The position numbers and the translations under genes are program-made. From the NCBI GenBank assembly GCA_964570325.1, contig CAZMXS010000031.1, forward strand, positions 1 through 50,762: a stretch of 50,762 bases of DNA, written 5' to 3'. The stretch comes from CAZMXS01 sp964570325 (lineage in GTDB: Bacteria > Verrucomicrobiota > Kiritimatiellia > CAIQIC01 > CAZMXS01). Below, piece after piece: positions 24,506 through 31,941 of this stretch. The notes beneath the pieces were generated by a model that was given only the letters and a program-made list of their open reading frames with translations, was not told the origin of the DNA and did not search any database. The first letter of the stretch is position 1, and each line of letters opens with the position of its first letter.

Positions 24506-25462
24506 ATGGCTTTAGTTAAAGAGTTCGCGGACTTTCTTGTTGCCTCCCACAGACAAGGCACATCCTTTGGTAAGAGCATAACTCTTGGTCGGTTGCATAA
24601 CATGCTATCCTCGGACAACACTCTGAAATTCAGTAATTCCCCCATCGTAACGGACCAGTTTGTTGATACCTTTTTCCGCGCCGTGCTTGGAGTGCACACA
24701 CTCGACGCGCTCGACTATTCGAATTATCAAGGAGCAAACATAATTCACGACCTGAATACTCCTCTGCCGTTCGAGTTGCGGGAGCAATACGATGCCGTTA
24801 TTGACGGGGGCACACTGGAGCATGTCTTTAACTATCCACAGGCATTGCAGAACTCCATGTCTCTTCTGAAACTAGGCGGAGCGCTTTTTCTCCAAACGCC
24901 AGCAAACAACTTATTCGGACATGGATTCTATCAATTCTCACCAGAACTGTTCTATAGCGTGCTTGGCCCACACAACGGTTTTCGCGTCGTAAAAATGGCG
25001 ATTGTGGAATCATACTTTGTGGATGTTGAACGTGGCATGCATAAGAGCAGATATGCGGTGCTGAATCCGGCTAGCATTGGACAACGATCAAATATGATCA
25101 GTTGCTATCCGTCGCTGTTATTCATTCACGCGATGAAAGATTCGCGAACGCCAGACAACATAACTGCGTTACAATCTGATTACGTTGCAACATGGAATAA
25201 GACTGGCGGCTGCAGCGCGCCATCCATAAAGAAGGCAACGATGATCAAGCGATGCGGCAAAATGTTGTTGTCCTTGATGCCCTCTACTATCGAGCATTTT
25301 GCAAGATCGCGTTATGAAGCAATTCGTTTCTATAGCGTCAGAACGCATCCTTGCTTTTCGTTAGCTCCTCAAGACTATTTTGCGAACGACTGGCTTGACC
25401 GTACCGGTGACCCGCAAGGCAGTTCACCGGTCAGCCATAACATTTGCAGCGAGAGAGGATGA
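24506..25462 (+). CDS. class I SAM-dependent methyltransferase, transferred
   Basis: The 318-residue protein has a methyltransferase core: IIHDLNTPLPFELREQYDAV, then the motif VIDGGTLEHVFNYP, LLKLGGALFLQTPANNLFGH and GFYQFSPELFY. The pattern (DGGTLEHVFN...PANN..GHGFYQFSPELF) is familiar from methyltransferases in polysaccharide and glycan gene clusters; the acceptor is unknown. The N-terminal part has TSFGKSITLGR and lacks the usual glycine-rich loop I that I could identify. Codon use is clearly more AT-rich than the neighbours, and the gene lies between 26-bp direct repeats next to a broken transposase. Horizontal transfer is very likely. ATG 24506 has AAAGGGAC upstream. Confidence 0.8.
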   Translation: MALVKEFADFLVASHRQGTSFGKSITLGRLHNMLSSDNTLKFSNSPIVTDQFVDTFFRAVLGVHTLDALDYSNYQGANIIHDLNTPLPFELREQYDAVIDGGTLEHVFNYPQALQNSMSLLKLGGALFLQTPANNLFGHGFYQFSPELFYSVLGPHNGFRVVKMAIVESYFVDVERGMHKSRYAVLNPASIGQRSNMISCYPSLLFIHAMKDSRTPDNITALQSDYVATWNKTGGCSAPSIKKATMIKRCGKMLLSLMPSTIEHFARSRYEAIRFYSVRTHPCFSLAPQDYFANDWLDRTGDPQGSSPVSHNICSERG

Positions 25463-25475
25463 GAAACAGATCCAG

Positions 25476-25960
25476 TTATTGTCGTCCGGGTAGACCCGGC
25501 CACACGGAAAAGATGGCCTCCACTTCACGCAACTGATTCAGGGCGCGCAACACTTCGGCCCATTCCCAAGGATCATCGCGTTCGCGCAAACGCTCCTCCA
25601 GCGCCTTTTTCAGCAGCAGAGCCAGGAAACTACAAAACACATGCCCCCGGATCGTTTCGTCGCGCTTGTGATAAATCGGTCGCGTTTCCAGAATCGCTTT
25701 GGTCGTGCGGATCAGGTCCTCCACCATCCAGAGCATCTTGTAGGAGCGGGCAATGATCTCCGCCGGATCGTCCATGTTCGTGCGCAGGACCCACACCCCA
25801 TCCAATCGCGCTTCTTCCTTCAGTTTCTCCTCATCGATCTCGAACCCGCTGCCCGATTTCGTTTTCAGATAGCGACGATAACCTTTGTTGCCCACCAAAC
25901 TCTTGGCTCCCTGGCGCAGTTGGACGCGCAAGTGTTCCAGGATCGCTTTCCGGTCGTGCA
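25476..25960 (-). pseudogene. IS1634/IS4-type transposase, C-terminal fragment
   Basis: The minus strand encodes the C-terminal part of a DDE transposase: AKSLVGNKGYRRYLK, FEIDEEKLKEEARLDGVWVL, then YKMLWMVEDLIRTTKAILET (with the catalytic E region YKMLWMVED) and RGHVFCSFLALLLKK. These are familiar IS1634-type motifs. Upstream codons reading HDRKAILEHL continue to about 25960 and then stop at the right 26-bp direct repeat. The gene thus lacks its N-terminal half, with the first catalytic residues, and has no start. The break exactly at the repeat suggests that recombination at that sequence cut the element. Confidence 0.85.
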
Positions 25961-25986
25961 GTTGTCGACGATAAGCGTCGGAATTT
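25961..25986 (+). repeat. 26-bp direct repeat, right edge of insert
   Basis: This is identical to 24157-24182. It follows directly the point where the transposase reading frame is broken. It lies 24 bases beyond the stop codon of the large beta-helix gene. Confidence 0.85.
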
Positions 25987-26009
25987 CACGAAACGGATGG
26001 CAAAGCGCG

Positions 26010-29000
26010 TTATGGAATCGAGACGCCCACCCGGTACGCCCGCAGAGCCGCGTCGTTTGTGTCGGTCAGCGTCATCGTTCCGCCGGCGGCGCCGTTTGAT
26101 GGGCCGGTAACCGGTGACCAGTGACCGGTGACCAGTGAAGAAGAGGATTCAAGCCGGTAGGTCCGTGTGTTGGTGCATGCGAACGTGATGGCGAAGGCGT
26201 TGGTCCGGCAGACGCCGGTGATGTGGAAGTAATCGTTGCTGTCCGCGCCGTCAGTGGCGGCGATCCGTTCCTCGTAGTCGGTCGCGGTATCGCCATCGGA
26301 GTCGGTGGTCGCGCTGTCGTACTCGTACGCGCCCAGATCGAAGCCGGCGCCGAGCGGACGAACATGTCCGGGAAGATCCTCATCCAGCACTCCGGCGAAA
26401 CTCGTGCCGCTGTCAATGCAGGGAGACCGGAGATGGAGCCGGAAATCGCCGTTGCCGGCATTTAAGAATTCCGGATTGTTGGTGATACAGCCCAAGCCGC
26501 CCGGGATGCCGTTGGTGCGGGTCACACAACAGTACTGGAATGGGGTGGGGGTGCCGTAGACATACCACTCCTCCCACGAGTTGCTCAGGGCGTTGCGCCA
26601 TACGATGCAGTTGCGGGTCAGCCCGCCATCGCTAATGCTGTCGCTATAGATTCCGCCGGCGTGATTCGACGCCGAGTTTCCGGTGATGGTGCAATGGTTC
26701 GCCGAGCCGCCGCGATAGTAGTAGATGCCGCCGCCGGACCCGCTGGCATTCCCGGCGATGAGGCAGTTGTTCAGCGTGCTGTTCTGACGGCACATGACGC
26801 CGCCGCCCCAATACACCGCCGTATTTCCGGTGATGACGCACCGGTTCAGCGTGCTTCCGGCCCAGCACATCGCGCCGCCCGCGTATGACCGCGACGTATT
26901 GCCGACCACCAGACAGCGCTCGACAACATCGCCGGAGCCGCAGGATACGCCGCCGCCCTCGTCGCCGGTGTTGCCCTGGATCCGGCAATCCGCGATCCGG
27001 TTGCCTTGCGTGTTGCTGTCGCACCGCACGCCGCCGCCGTTGGCATAGTTGCTCGACAGGTTGTTGAGGATCGCGCATTGGGCGACCCGCCCGCCGTCGT
27101 AACAATAAACTCCGCCGCCGCCGTATCCGTATGCGAAATTGTCCGCCACGATACAGTTGCTGAGGATCCCGCCTTGATAGCAGGCAGCCCCGCCGCCGTA
27201 CCAGTACGACGCGTTGCTCACGATCGCGCACTCGCTTACCAGCCCATCGCCGTCAATGAACGCGCCGCCCCCGACATACGAGGAATTGTCGCCGGACGAA
27301 TACGTCGTACAACCGCCGACCAGCGTGAAGCCCTGCAGCGTTCCGCCACCCGACAAATACGCGCAGCGAACGGCTTCGGCCCACCGCGCGGAGGCGCCCT
27401 GGATGACGGTGTTGGAGGGGCCGTTCACGGAGCGGACGGTGATCGGATGGTCCACCGCCACGCGATTCCAATTCCCGCGCGCGACGCGGCCGCCCGCTCG
27501 ATAAACGCCGTCGGTCACCAGGACTGTGCCGCCGTGATAAAGGCAGGCATCCACCGCGGCTTGGAGCGTGGTCGCGGCTGTGCCCCACGAGGTAAAAGGT
27601 TCGACATGCCCGCCGCTCGGCGACACGTAGTTCGTGAACGCCACGATCTGCACAACGGTCGTCGCCGAGACGCCATCCCGGTTGTCGTCGTTGTACGCCG
27701 TCAGCACCACGTCAAAAACTCCAGCCGTCGCCCACGCGTGCGCGAGGACCGTCTGGTTGGTGAAAACGGCGCTGTCGCCGGAACTCCACTTCGTCATTGA
27801 AGGATTCCCCTGAATATCCGCCGTGAAGGTGAGGCAATAGCCGGGCACGGCGTTCGTGAATTCCGCGAGGATGGCCACGCTCAGCGGGCCGCCGAGTCCG
27901 CCGCTCCAGTACTCATCGCATCCAATGTCCACCGTGCCGTTCAGGCGCGGCTCGCCGTCGAGGTCCGCGGCGCCCACGGCGTAGGCGGTGTTGCCGGCGT
28001 TGATGCACGGCGAACCGGCCATCAAGTGCGGATTGCAGAAGCCCGCGAGCAGGGGATCGTTCGTCAGGTTTCCCGAGCCGGAGGGCAGGGGGGTGGTACA
28101 GCAGTAGGCGTAGTCGCCGCCCCCGCCGTTCATCCAGTTCGGGTACGTGCCGGCCGCGTTTCGGAAGATGATCGAATTGCGGACGATCGCGTTTTCATTC
28201 AAGAGTCCCCCGCCGCCGTTGCCGGCTGTGTTGTCGATGATCGTGCAGTTCCGCAGGTGGGCGGCGCCGTACGAACCGCCGCCCCAGTAGCCCGCCCGAT
28301 TGTTGCCGATCAGGCAGTTGTTCAGGATCCCGGTGTACGTGCAACAGACGCCGCCTCCGTTGTAAAAACACGCGTTGTCCACGATCGCGCAATGATCGGC
28401 CCGACCGCCTTCGCGGCAATAGAAGCCGCCGCCGTAGCCGTCGGAATAATTGCCGGTGATGCGGCTGTTTTTCACGACGCCCCATTCCCGCCAGCAAAAA
28501 ATGCCGCCCCCGCCGGAGACGGCGCCGTTTCCGGCCACGATGCAGTTCGACAAAAAGCCGCCTTCGTTCAGGAACGCGCCGCCGCCGCTCTTATCGTAGA
28601 AGTTGTGCCCCGATGTCAGGGTGTGGCCGTTCGTCAGCGTGAAGCCGATCAGGTATGTGTTGGTCTGGAGATAGACGCAGCGGACGGCGCCGGCGCCGTT
28701 GGGCCCGACGCCCACGATGCAGGTGCCGTCCGGTCCGTTGACACTGCGCACCGTGACGCCGTTGGTAAGACACACCCGATTCATCAGCGCGTAGCCCGGC
28801 GTTGCCGCGCCGCCCGCGCTGTAGATCCCGTTGGTCACCAGCACCGTGTCGCCGTTCATCGCGGCGCTCACGGCGGCTTGAATGGTGTGGAACGCGTTAC
28901 TCCAGGCCGTGCCCGGTCCGTCCGCCGGGCTGTTCGTCGAAACATGGATCGTGGCCGCGTCGGCCGCGCTCAACAGCCACCATAATTTTCCAATGATTGG

Positions 29001-29069
29001 AAAAAAACGCCGCCATTTTTCCAATGATTGGAAGCCCGCCCGGATATTCGCCCCCCGTTTTGTTTTCAT
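26010..29069 (-). CDS. giant secreted parallel beta-helix protein with PKD-like domain
   Basis: The 1019-residue protein has two right-handed beta-helix domains (about residues 40-395 and 485-870), each opened by a block like ATIHVSTNSPADGPGTAWSN and built of turns such as LSNCIVAGNGAVSGGGGIFC. A PKD-like domain with AHAWATAGVFDVVLTAYND lies between them. After the second helix come FDLGAYEYDS (polymorphic outer-membrane/choice-of-anchor type end), a calcium-loop-like DSDGDTATDYEERIAATDG and a C-terminal YRV tail. The N-terminus is odd: codons about 12-28 consist of the paired TTCCAATSATTGGAA element (28986-29033), leaving FFPIIGKLWWLLSAADA as a short signal-like core. Codons near the C-terminus contain GGTCAC repeats. 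Surface polysaccharide binding or lysis is plausible. Confidence 0.85.
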   Translation of the reverse strand: MKTKRGANIRAGFQSLEKWRRFFPIIGKLWWLLSAADAATIHVSTNSPADGPGTAWSNAFHTIQAAVSAAMNGDTVLVTNGIYSAGGAATPGYALMNRVCLTNGVTVRSVNGPDGTCIVGVGPNGAGAVRCVYLQTNTYLIGFTLTNGHTLTSGHNFYDKSGGGAFLNEGGFLSNCIVAGNGAVSGGGGIFCWREWGVVKNSRITGNYSDGYGGGFYCREGGRADHCAIVDNACFYNGGGVCCTYTGILNNCLIGNNRAGYWGGGSYGAAHLRNCTIIDNTAGNGGGGLLNENAIVRNSIIFRNAAGTYPNWMNGGGGDYAYCCTTPLPSGSGNLTNDPLLAGFCNPHLMAGSPCINAGNTAYAVGAADLDGEPRLNGTVDIGCDEYWSGGLGGPLSVAILAEFTNAVPGYCLTFTADIQGNPSMTKWSSGDSAVFTNQTVLAHAWATAGVFDVVLTAYNDDNRDGVSATTVVQIVAFTNYVSPSGGHVEPFTSWGTAATTLQAAVDACLYHGGTVLVTDGVYRAGGRVARGNWNRVAVDHPITVRSVNGPSNTVIQGASARWAEAVRCAYLSGGGTLQGFTLVGGCTTYSSGDNSSYVGGGAFIDGDGLVSECAIVSNASYWYGGGAACYQGGILSNCIVADNFAYGYGGGGVYCYDGGRVAQCAILNNLSSNYANGGGVRCDSNTQGNRIADCRIQGNTGDEGGGVSCGSGDVVERCLVVGNTSRSYAGGAMCWAGSTLNRCVITGNTAVYWGGGVMCRQNSTLNNCLIAGNASGSGGGIYYYRGGSANHCTITGNSASNHAGGIYSDSISDGGLTRNCIVWRNALSNSWEEWYVYGTPTPFQYCCVTRTNGIPGGLGCITNNPEFLNAGNGDFRLHLRSPCIDSGTSFAGVLDEDLPGHVRPLGAGFDLGAYEYDSATTDSDGDTATDYEERIAATDGADSNDYFHITGVCRTNAFAITFACTNTRTYRLESSSSLVTGHWSPVTGPSNGAAGGTMTLTDTNDAALRAYRVGVSIP
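26106..26138. repeat. GGTCACTGGTCACC-type repeat inside coding sequence
   Basis: Alternating GGTGACC and AGTGACC units (on the plus strand) encode LVTGHWSPVTG in the C-terminal part of the beta-helix protein. A related GTGGTCACTGATCACTGG lies at 36883-36900 between genes, so this looks like a palindromic repeat inserted in frame. Confidence 0.6.
28986..29033. repeat. paired TTCCAATGATTGGAA palindrome (copy 1)
   Basis: Two palindromes, TTTTCCAATGATTGGAAAA (28986-29004) and TTCCAATGATTGGAA (29019-29033), have centres 31 bp apart and a linker with CGCCGCCAT. The pair lies in the first codons of the beta-helix gene at 29069. The same pair with the same spacing occurs at 49368-49418. Confidence 0.92.
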
Positions 29070-29432
29070 TTTTTTGGGCCGGCATTATATGTGCGCCGAT
29101 CTCGGCCACAACCTGTTTTTTCCAGAGTCCACCGGGAGTTCTTTTCATGCCGGCGGGTGCGGCGAGTAGGCGTCCTCCGCGCGGAGCTGCTTCACACCGG
29201 CCGGCCTGACGCGCAGATGCTTGAGGCGTTGATTCTTGCCGGTCGGGCACCACACGGCGCTCGGGTACGGGCTGCCACGCCAACCCAGGACGCAAGAATG
29301 GGCGTGCACGCGGCTCCCGATACAAGAATCGCCTTCCGAATATGGTCAATGCTAGCTCCTGTACCAAACCCGTGTAGCCAAACGCGCGGCAGATGAAAAA
29401 CGGCGCCGCTGTTTTGAATCCGGCTCATTCCG
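29070..29432. other. intergenic, no gene seen
   Basis: The 363-bp stretch between the beta-helix and propeller genes (both minus strand) shows no supported gene. Short open frames lack family features and ribosome sites. It contains the region where the beta-helix promoter should lie, but no clear -35/-10 was seen. Confidence 0.4.
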
Positions 29433-30689
29433 TCAGATGGGGTTGCGGTCCGCGCTTCCCTCGCTGCGCAACTTCAGCAGATACATATTAGGCGTCAGGT
29501 ATGGCCATTGAAGCGTTCCGCCATTGCTGATACTGAAGACAATCGCTTGGCCGTCGGGGCTCCAATCCAGTTCGAGGCAGGCGTTGGTGAAACGGATGGG
29601 CTGATATTGCTTTCGATGAGCATGCCCAATGGCGTTGAAATAGGTCAACCGAACGGGATCACTCCCATCGCTGCGCATCAACCAGATTTCCACTTTTCGG
29701 CCGGCTTCCTTTTCGTCGTGATGCGACCAGGCGATGTACTTGCCGTCCGGCGAATATTCCATATTTTCATTTCCCTGGCGCAGCGGCGCTGTCCGGGTCA
29801 GGCGCTGCAAAGCGCCGCCGGCCAGATCGCTGACATAGACATCGCCCCACCACATTTGCCCTTCTGTCTCGTTGAGGTTGGCGGCTTCCCAGATCAAGTG
29901 GCGGTCATCCCGGGTAAATCCCGATCCCTCGATCAGGCGCAAGCCGGGATGCAACTCATTGATATTGATGGTTCGGATATGGGTGATGCGCGGGCCCTCG
30001 GCATTAAAAGCCATGTCGGCCAATTTGATGCGCCATAATCCCCACTCTTCTCCCTTCCGGTTTTTCTCTTTTTTCCAATATGAACCGACGCCGCGATGAA
30101 CTTCCATGGAATATTCCTCGTTCCAGAACAACATCTTTCCGTCGTGGGAGAAACTGGGCCGGATGACACCCCAGTTATCGGGGTTTTGAGTAAGGCGCCA
30201 GTAGTGTTTTCCATCGCTGGTCATTATCCACACATCATGGTTGTGGCCGATGCCGGGGAAGGAGTCCATATTGTATTCAGTCGGTCGGGTATGCTCATTT
30301 TGTGCGGTGAAGACGATATGCCGGCCGTCCGGATGCCAATAGGGCTGGCATTTATGAAAGCCCGCAATTTCAGACGGGGCCTGCTCGGTCAGGCACGCCA
30401 CGTCGGTTCCATCCGGCTTGATGGTAAAAATTTCGTAGGTTCCAGGCAATCTGTCGGTATACGCCTTGCCGCGGACTAATTTATTGAACACAATCAGGTT
30501 GCGGGCGGGAGACCATTTGGGATAGAGCCCGCCTGCATGCAGCAGTTGCAGGCTCCAGGCGCCGGTGATCGGACTTTGCGCCAAACCCGCCTGCGACAAG
30601 GCGAGCAGCAACGTAAACGCCAACAAAATCCGCGTCAGGAGCCAGTCGTGGGCAAAACGCAATGCGACCCTGTGAGCGCTTGTTTTCAT
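29433..30689 (-). CDS. secreted TolB-like beta-propeller protein
   Basis: The 418-residue protein has a signal peptide with a longish N-region (RILLAFTLLLALSQAGLAQ, cut near LAQ/SPI). WD40-like TolB blades follow: GGLYPKWSPARNLIVF, CQPYWHPDGRHIVF, RPSFSHDGKMLFW, NMEYSPDGKYIAWSHHD and LELDWSPDGQAIVFS. Each pairs with blade strands such as EIFTIKPDGTDVACLT and EIWLMRSDGSDPVRLT. A full six- or seven-bladed propeller fits the length. Partners and substrate are unknown; it may bind envelope proteins or act as a glycan-lyase-like scaffold, since no catalytic residues are evident. The gene stands alone, 363 bases after the beta-helix gene start. Confidence 0.85.
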   Translation of the reverse strand: MKTSAHRVALRFAHDWLLTRILLAFTLLLALSQAGLAQSPITGAWSLQLLHAGGLYPKWSPARNLIVFNKLVRGKAYTDRLPGTYEIFTIKPDGTDVACLTEQAPSEIAGFHKCQPYWHPDGRHIVFTAQNEHTRPTEYNMDSFPGIGHNHDVWIMTSDGKHYWRLTQNPDNWGVIRPSFSHDGKMLFWNEEYSMEVHRGVGSYWKKEKNRKGEEWGLWRIKLADMAFNAEGPRITHIRTININELHPGLRLIEGSGFTRDDRHLIWEAANLNETEGQMWWGDVYVSDLAGGALQRLTRTAPLRQGNENMEYSPDGKYIAWSHHDEKEAGRKVEIWLMRSDGSDPVRLTYFNAIGHAHRKQYQPIRFTNACLELDWSPDGQAIVFSISNGGTLQWPYLTPNMYLLKLRSEGSADRNPI

Positions 30690-30991
30690 CGGTCCTCCGC
30701 GGCTTGAACACCCAACTTGCCCCGTTTCCCGCCATGGCGCGGGGCTGACTGGCGGCTTCCGGTTCTACAACAACCAGAGGCGGCGTCAGGCCCTCGTCCA
30801 GCCGAAGTTTAAGTTACCCCAGAAATGGTCCAGAGGATGGGGTACCCGCTCCGCTCCTTATAGCTTCTTTTCAGGGCCAATAAGCGCTCCCAAGGCTAGA
30901 AACAGCCGATCCATATTACGGACTTAATGGCCATAAGTTAGTGACGATAAGCGTCGGGCAATCAGCGCCTGAAAAGTGCTTTCTAGCCACA
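30690..30991. other. intergenic with dispersed repeat copy C
   Basis: No gene was seen. Dispersed repeat copy C occupies 30857-30957, just before the 3' end of the hemerythrin gene. Confidence 0.5.
30857..30957 (+). repeat. dispersed repeat, copy C
   Basis: This is homologous over its whole length to 24071-24177, with several single changes and small gaps. The terminal hairpin TGACG-ATAAG-CGTCG is kept. It lies between two minus-strand genes, and no insert follows it here, so it may show the uninterrupted form of the site. Confidence 0.7.
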
Positions 30992-31399
30992 TCAAAGAAC
31001 GCCCTTTTCATTGAGAAAAGGCCCGTACTTTTTGTCGGTCCCCATGATGTGCTGGGTCAGCCAGGCCTTGAGGAAATTGCTGGTTTCAACCGACAGCATA
31101 ATAGCGCCCTTGTTGTATTTGTCTTGCAAGTCCAAGACGGTTCGGGTCAATTCGTCATGCTCTTTCTTGTGTGCGGCAAGATCCGGATAGCCATACTGCT
31201 GCATGAGCCGCTCCTCGGTTTGGAAATGCGTCCTGGTGTATTGAATCAACTCATTGAGCACCTTGCCCATGACCTCCTTGGCCTTCCCCTGGCTCATGGC
31301 ATCGAATAACGTATTAACGATCGAAATGAGTTTTTTATGCTGATCGTCGATTCGCCGAATATGCACGCTAAGCTGGTCTGTCCAGTCGATGAAGGCCAT
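30992..31399 (-). CDS. bacteriohemerythrin
   Basis: The 135-residue protein is a four-helix non-haem diiron oxygen-binding protein. The ligands are in order: H in RIDDQHKKL, H and E in RTHFQTEERLM, H in AAHKKEHDEL, and H and D in TQHIMGTDKKYG. The start ATG 31399 follows AAGGAGCGT; the frame is open upstream but the family begins MAFIDWTDQL. In anaerobes such proteins bind or deliver O2 to scavenging systems, or sense it. Here it could protect the oxygen-sensitive hydrogenases encoded nearby; that is inference. It appears to be a single-gene unit. Confidence 0.93.
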   Translation of the reverse strand: MAFIDWTDQLSVHIRRIDDQHKKLISIVNTLFDAMSQGKAKEVMGKVLNELIQYTRTHFQTEERLMQQYGYPDLAAHKKEHDELTRTVLDLQDKYNKGAIMLSVETSNFLKAWLTQHIMGTDKKYGPFLNEKGVL

Positions 31400-31941
31400 G
31401 GACGCGCTCCTTTTTTGTGATTTGTTCTCCCTCAACCGGTGACAGGAGGCACTATACACCAAATGCCGGATTCTATTAACCTCCATATTAGCCGCGTGGA
31501 AGTGCTCTGAAACTGACGGCCCCAACAAGGATTATGGCGGGACGACGGGGCAAAACGGCGTGATCCGGTGTTTTTTATGAAAGTCAGCTTGAAGCTGATG
31601 AGCTGCGGTTGCTTGCCCGGTGCGGACGTGAGTTCATTCATTACCTACTGTCTGTTGATGCGCGCCGCTCAAGCCGGACCCGGAGTCTATACGGACCTGC
31701 CCTTTACGCCGTTCGCTCGCGATACCATTATCCGGCAAGGCGAGCCTATTCCGCTTTAGCGGGCTAGCCGATCGAAGTGGGCTGCCGTGGATCCCGACAG
31801 GGCTCCTTTTCATTTGCGATACGGACGACAAAATGAATTTTTAGTAAAACGTTTTACAACTTCAGGTGTCAAAGGTATGTATAGAGGCGTGTTGGGGCTC
31901 AATTCATCAAACCGGATCGGATGTTGGCGGAGGATGGCGTC
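31400..31941. other. intergenic, promoter region of GH57 gene
   Basis: The 542-bp gap between divergent genes contains a LacI-type palindrome and promoter (31844-31881). An open frame of 63 codons at 31568-31759 is not supported by any family feature or ribosome site. Confidence 0.5.
31844..31881 (+). promoter_or_regulatory. LacI-type operator overlapping promoter of GH57 gene
   Basis: GTAAAACGTTTTAC (31844-31857) is a perfect palindrome with the central CG typical of LacI-family operators. It overlaps a candidate -35, TTTACA (31853-31858), which is followed after 17 bases by TATGTA (31876-31881). A sugar-responsive repressor would block transcription here. The repressor gene is not in the window. 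Confidence 0.6.

Noticed and set aside
24071..30957. Integron attC sites and a cassette array
   Set aside because: The dispersed repeat lacks the paired RYYYAAC/GTTRRRY ends at both sides, and there is no integrase or array of cassettes.
31568..31759. A 63-codon open frame before the GH57 gene
   Set aside because: No ribosome site, no family resemblance, and it lies in a regulatory region.
31634..31831. A 65-codon minus-strand frame in the same gap
   Set aside because: No start signal or family feature; overlaps the promoter region.
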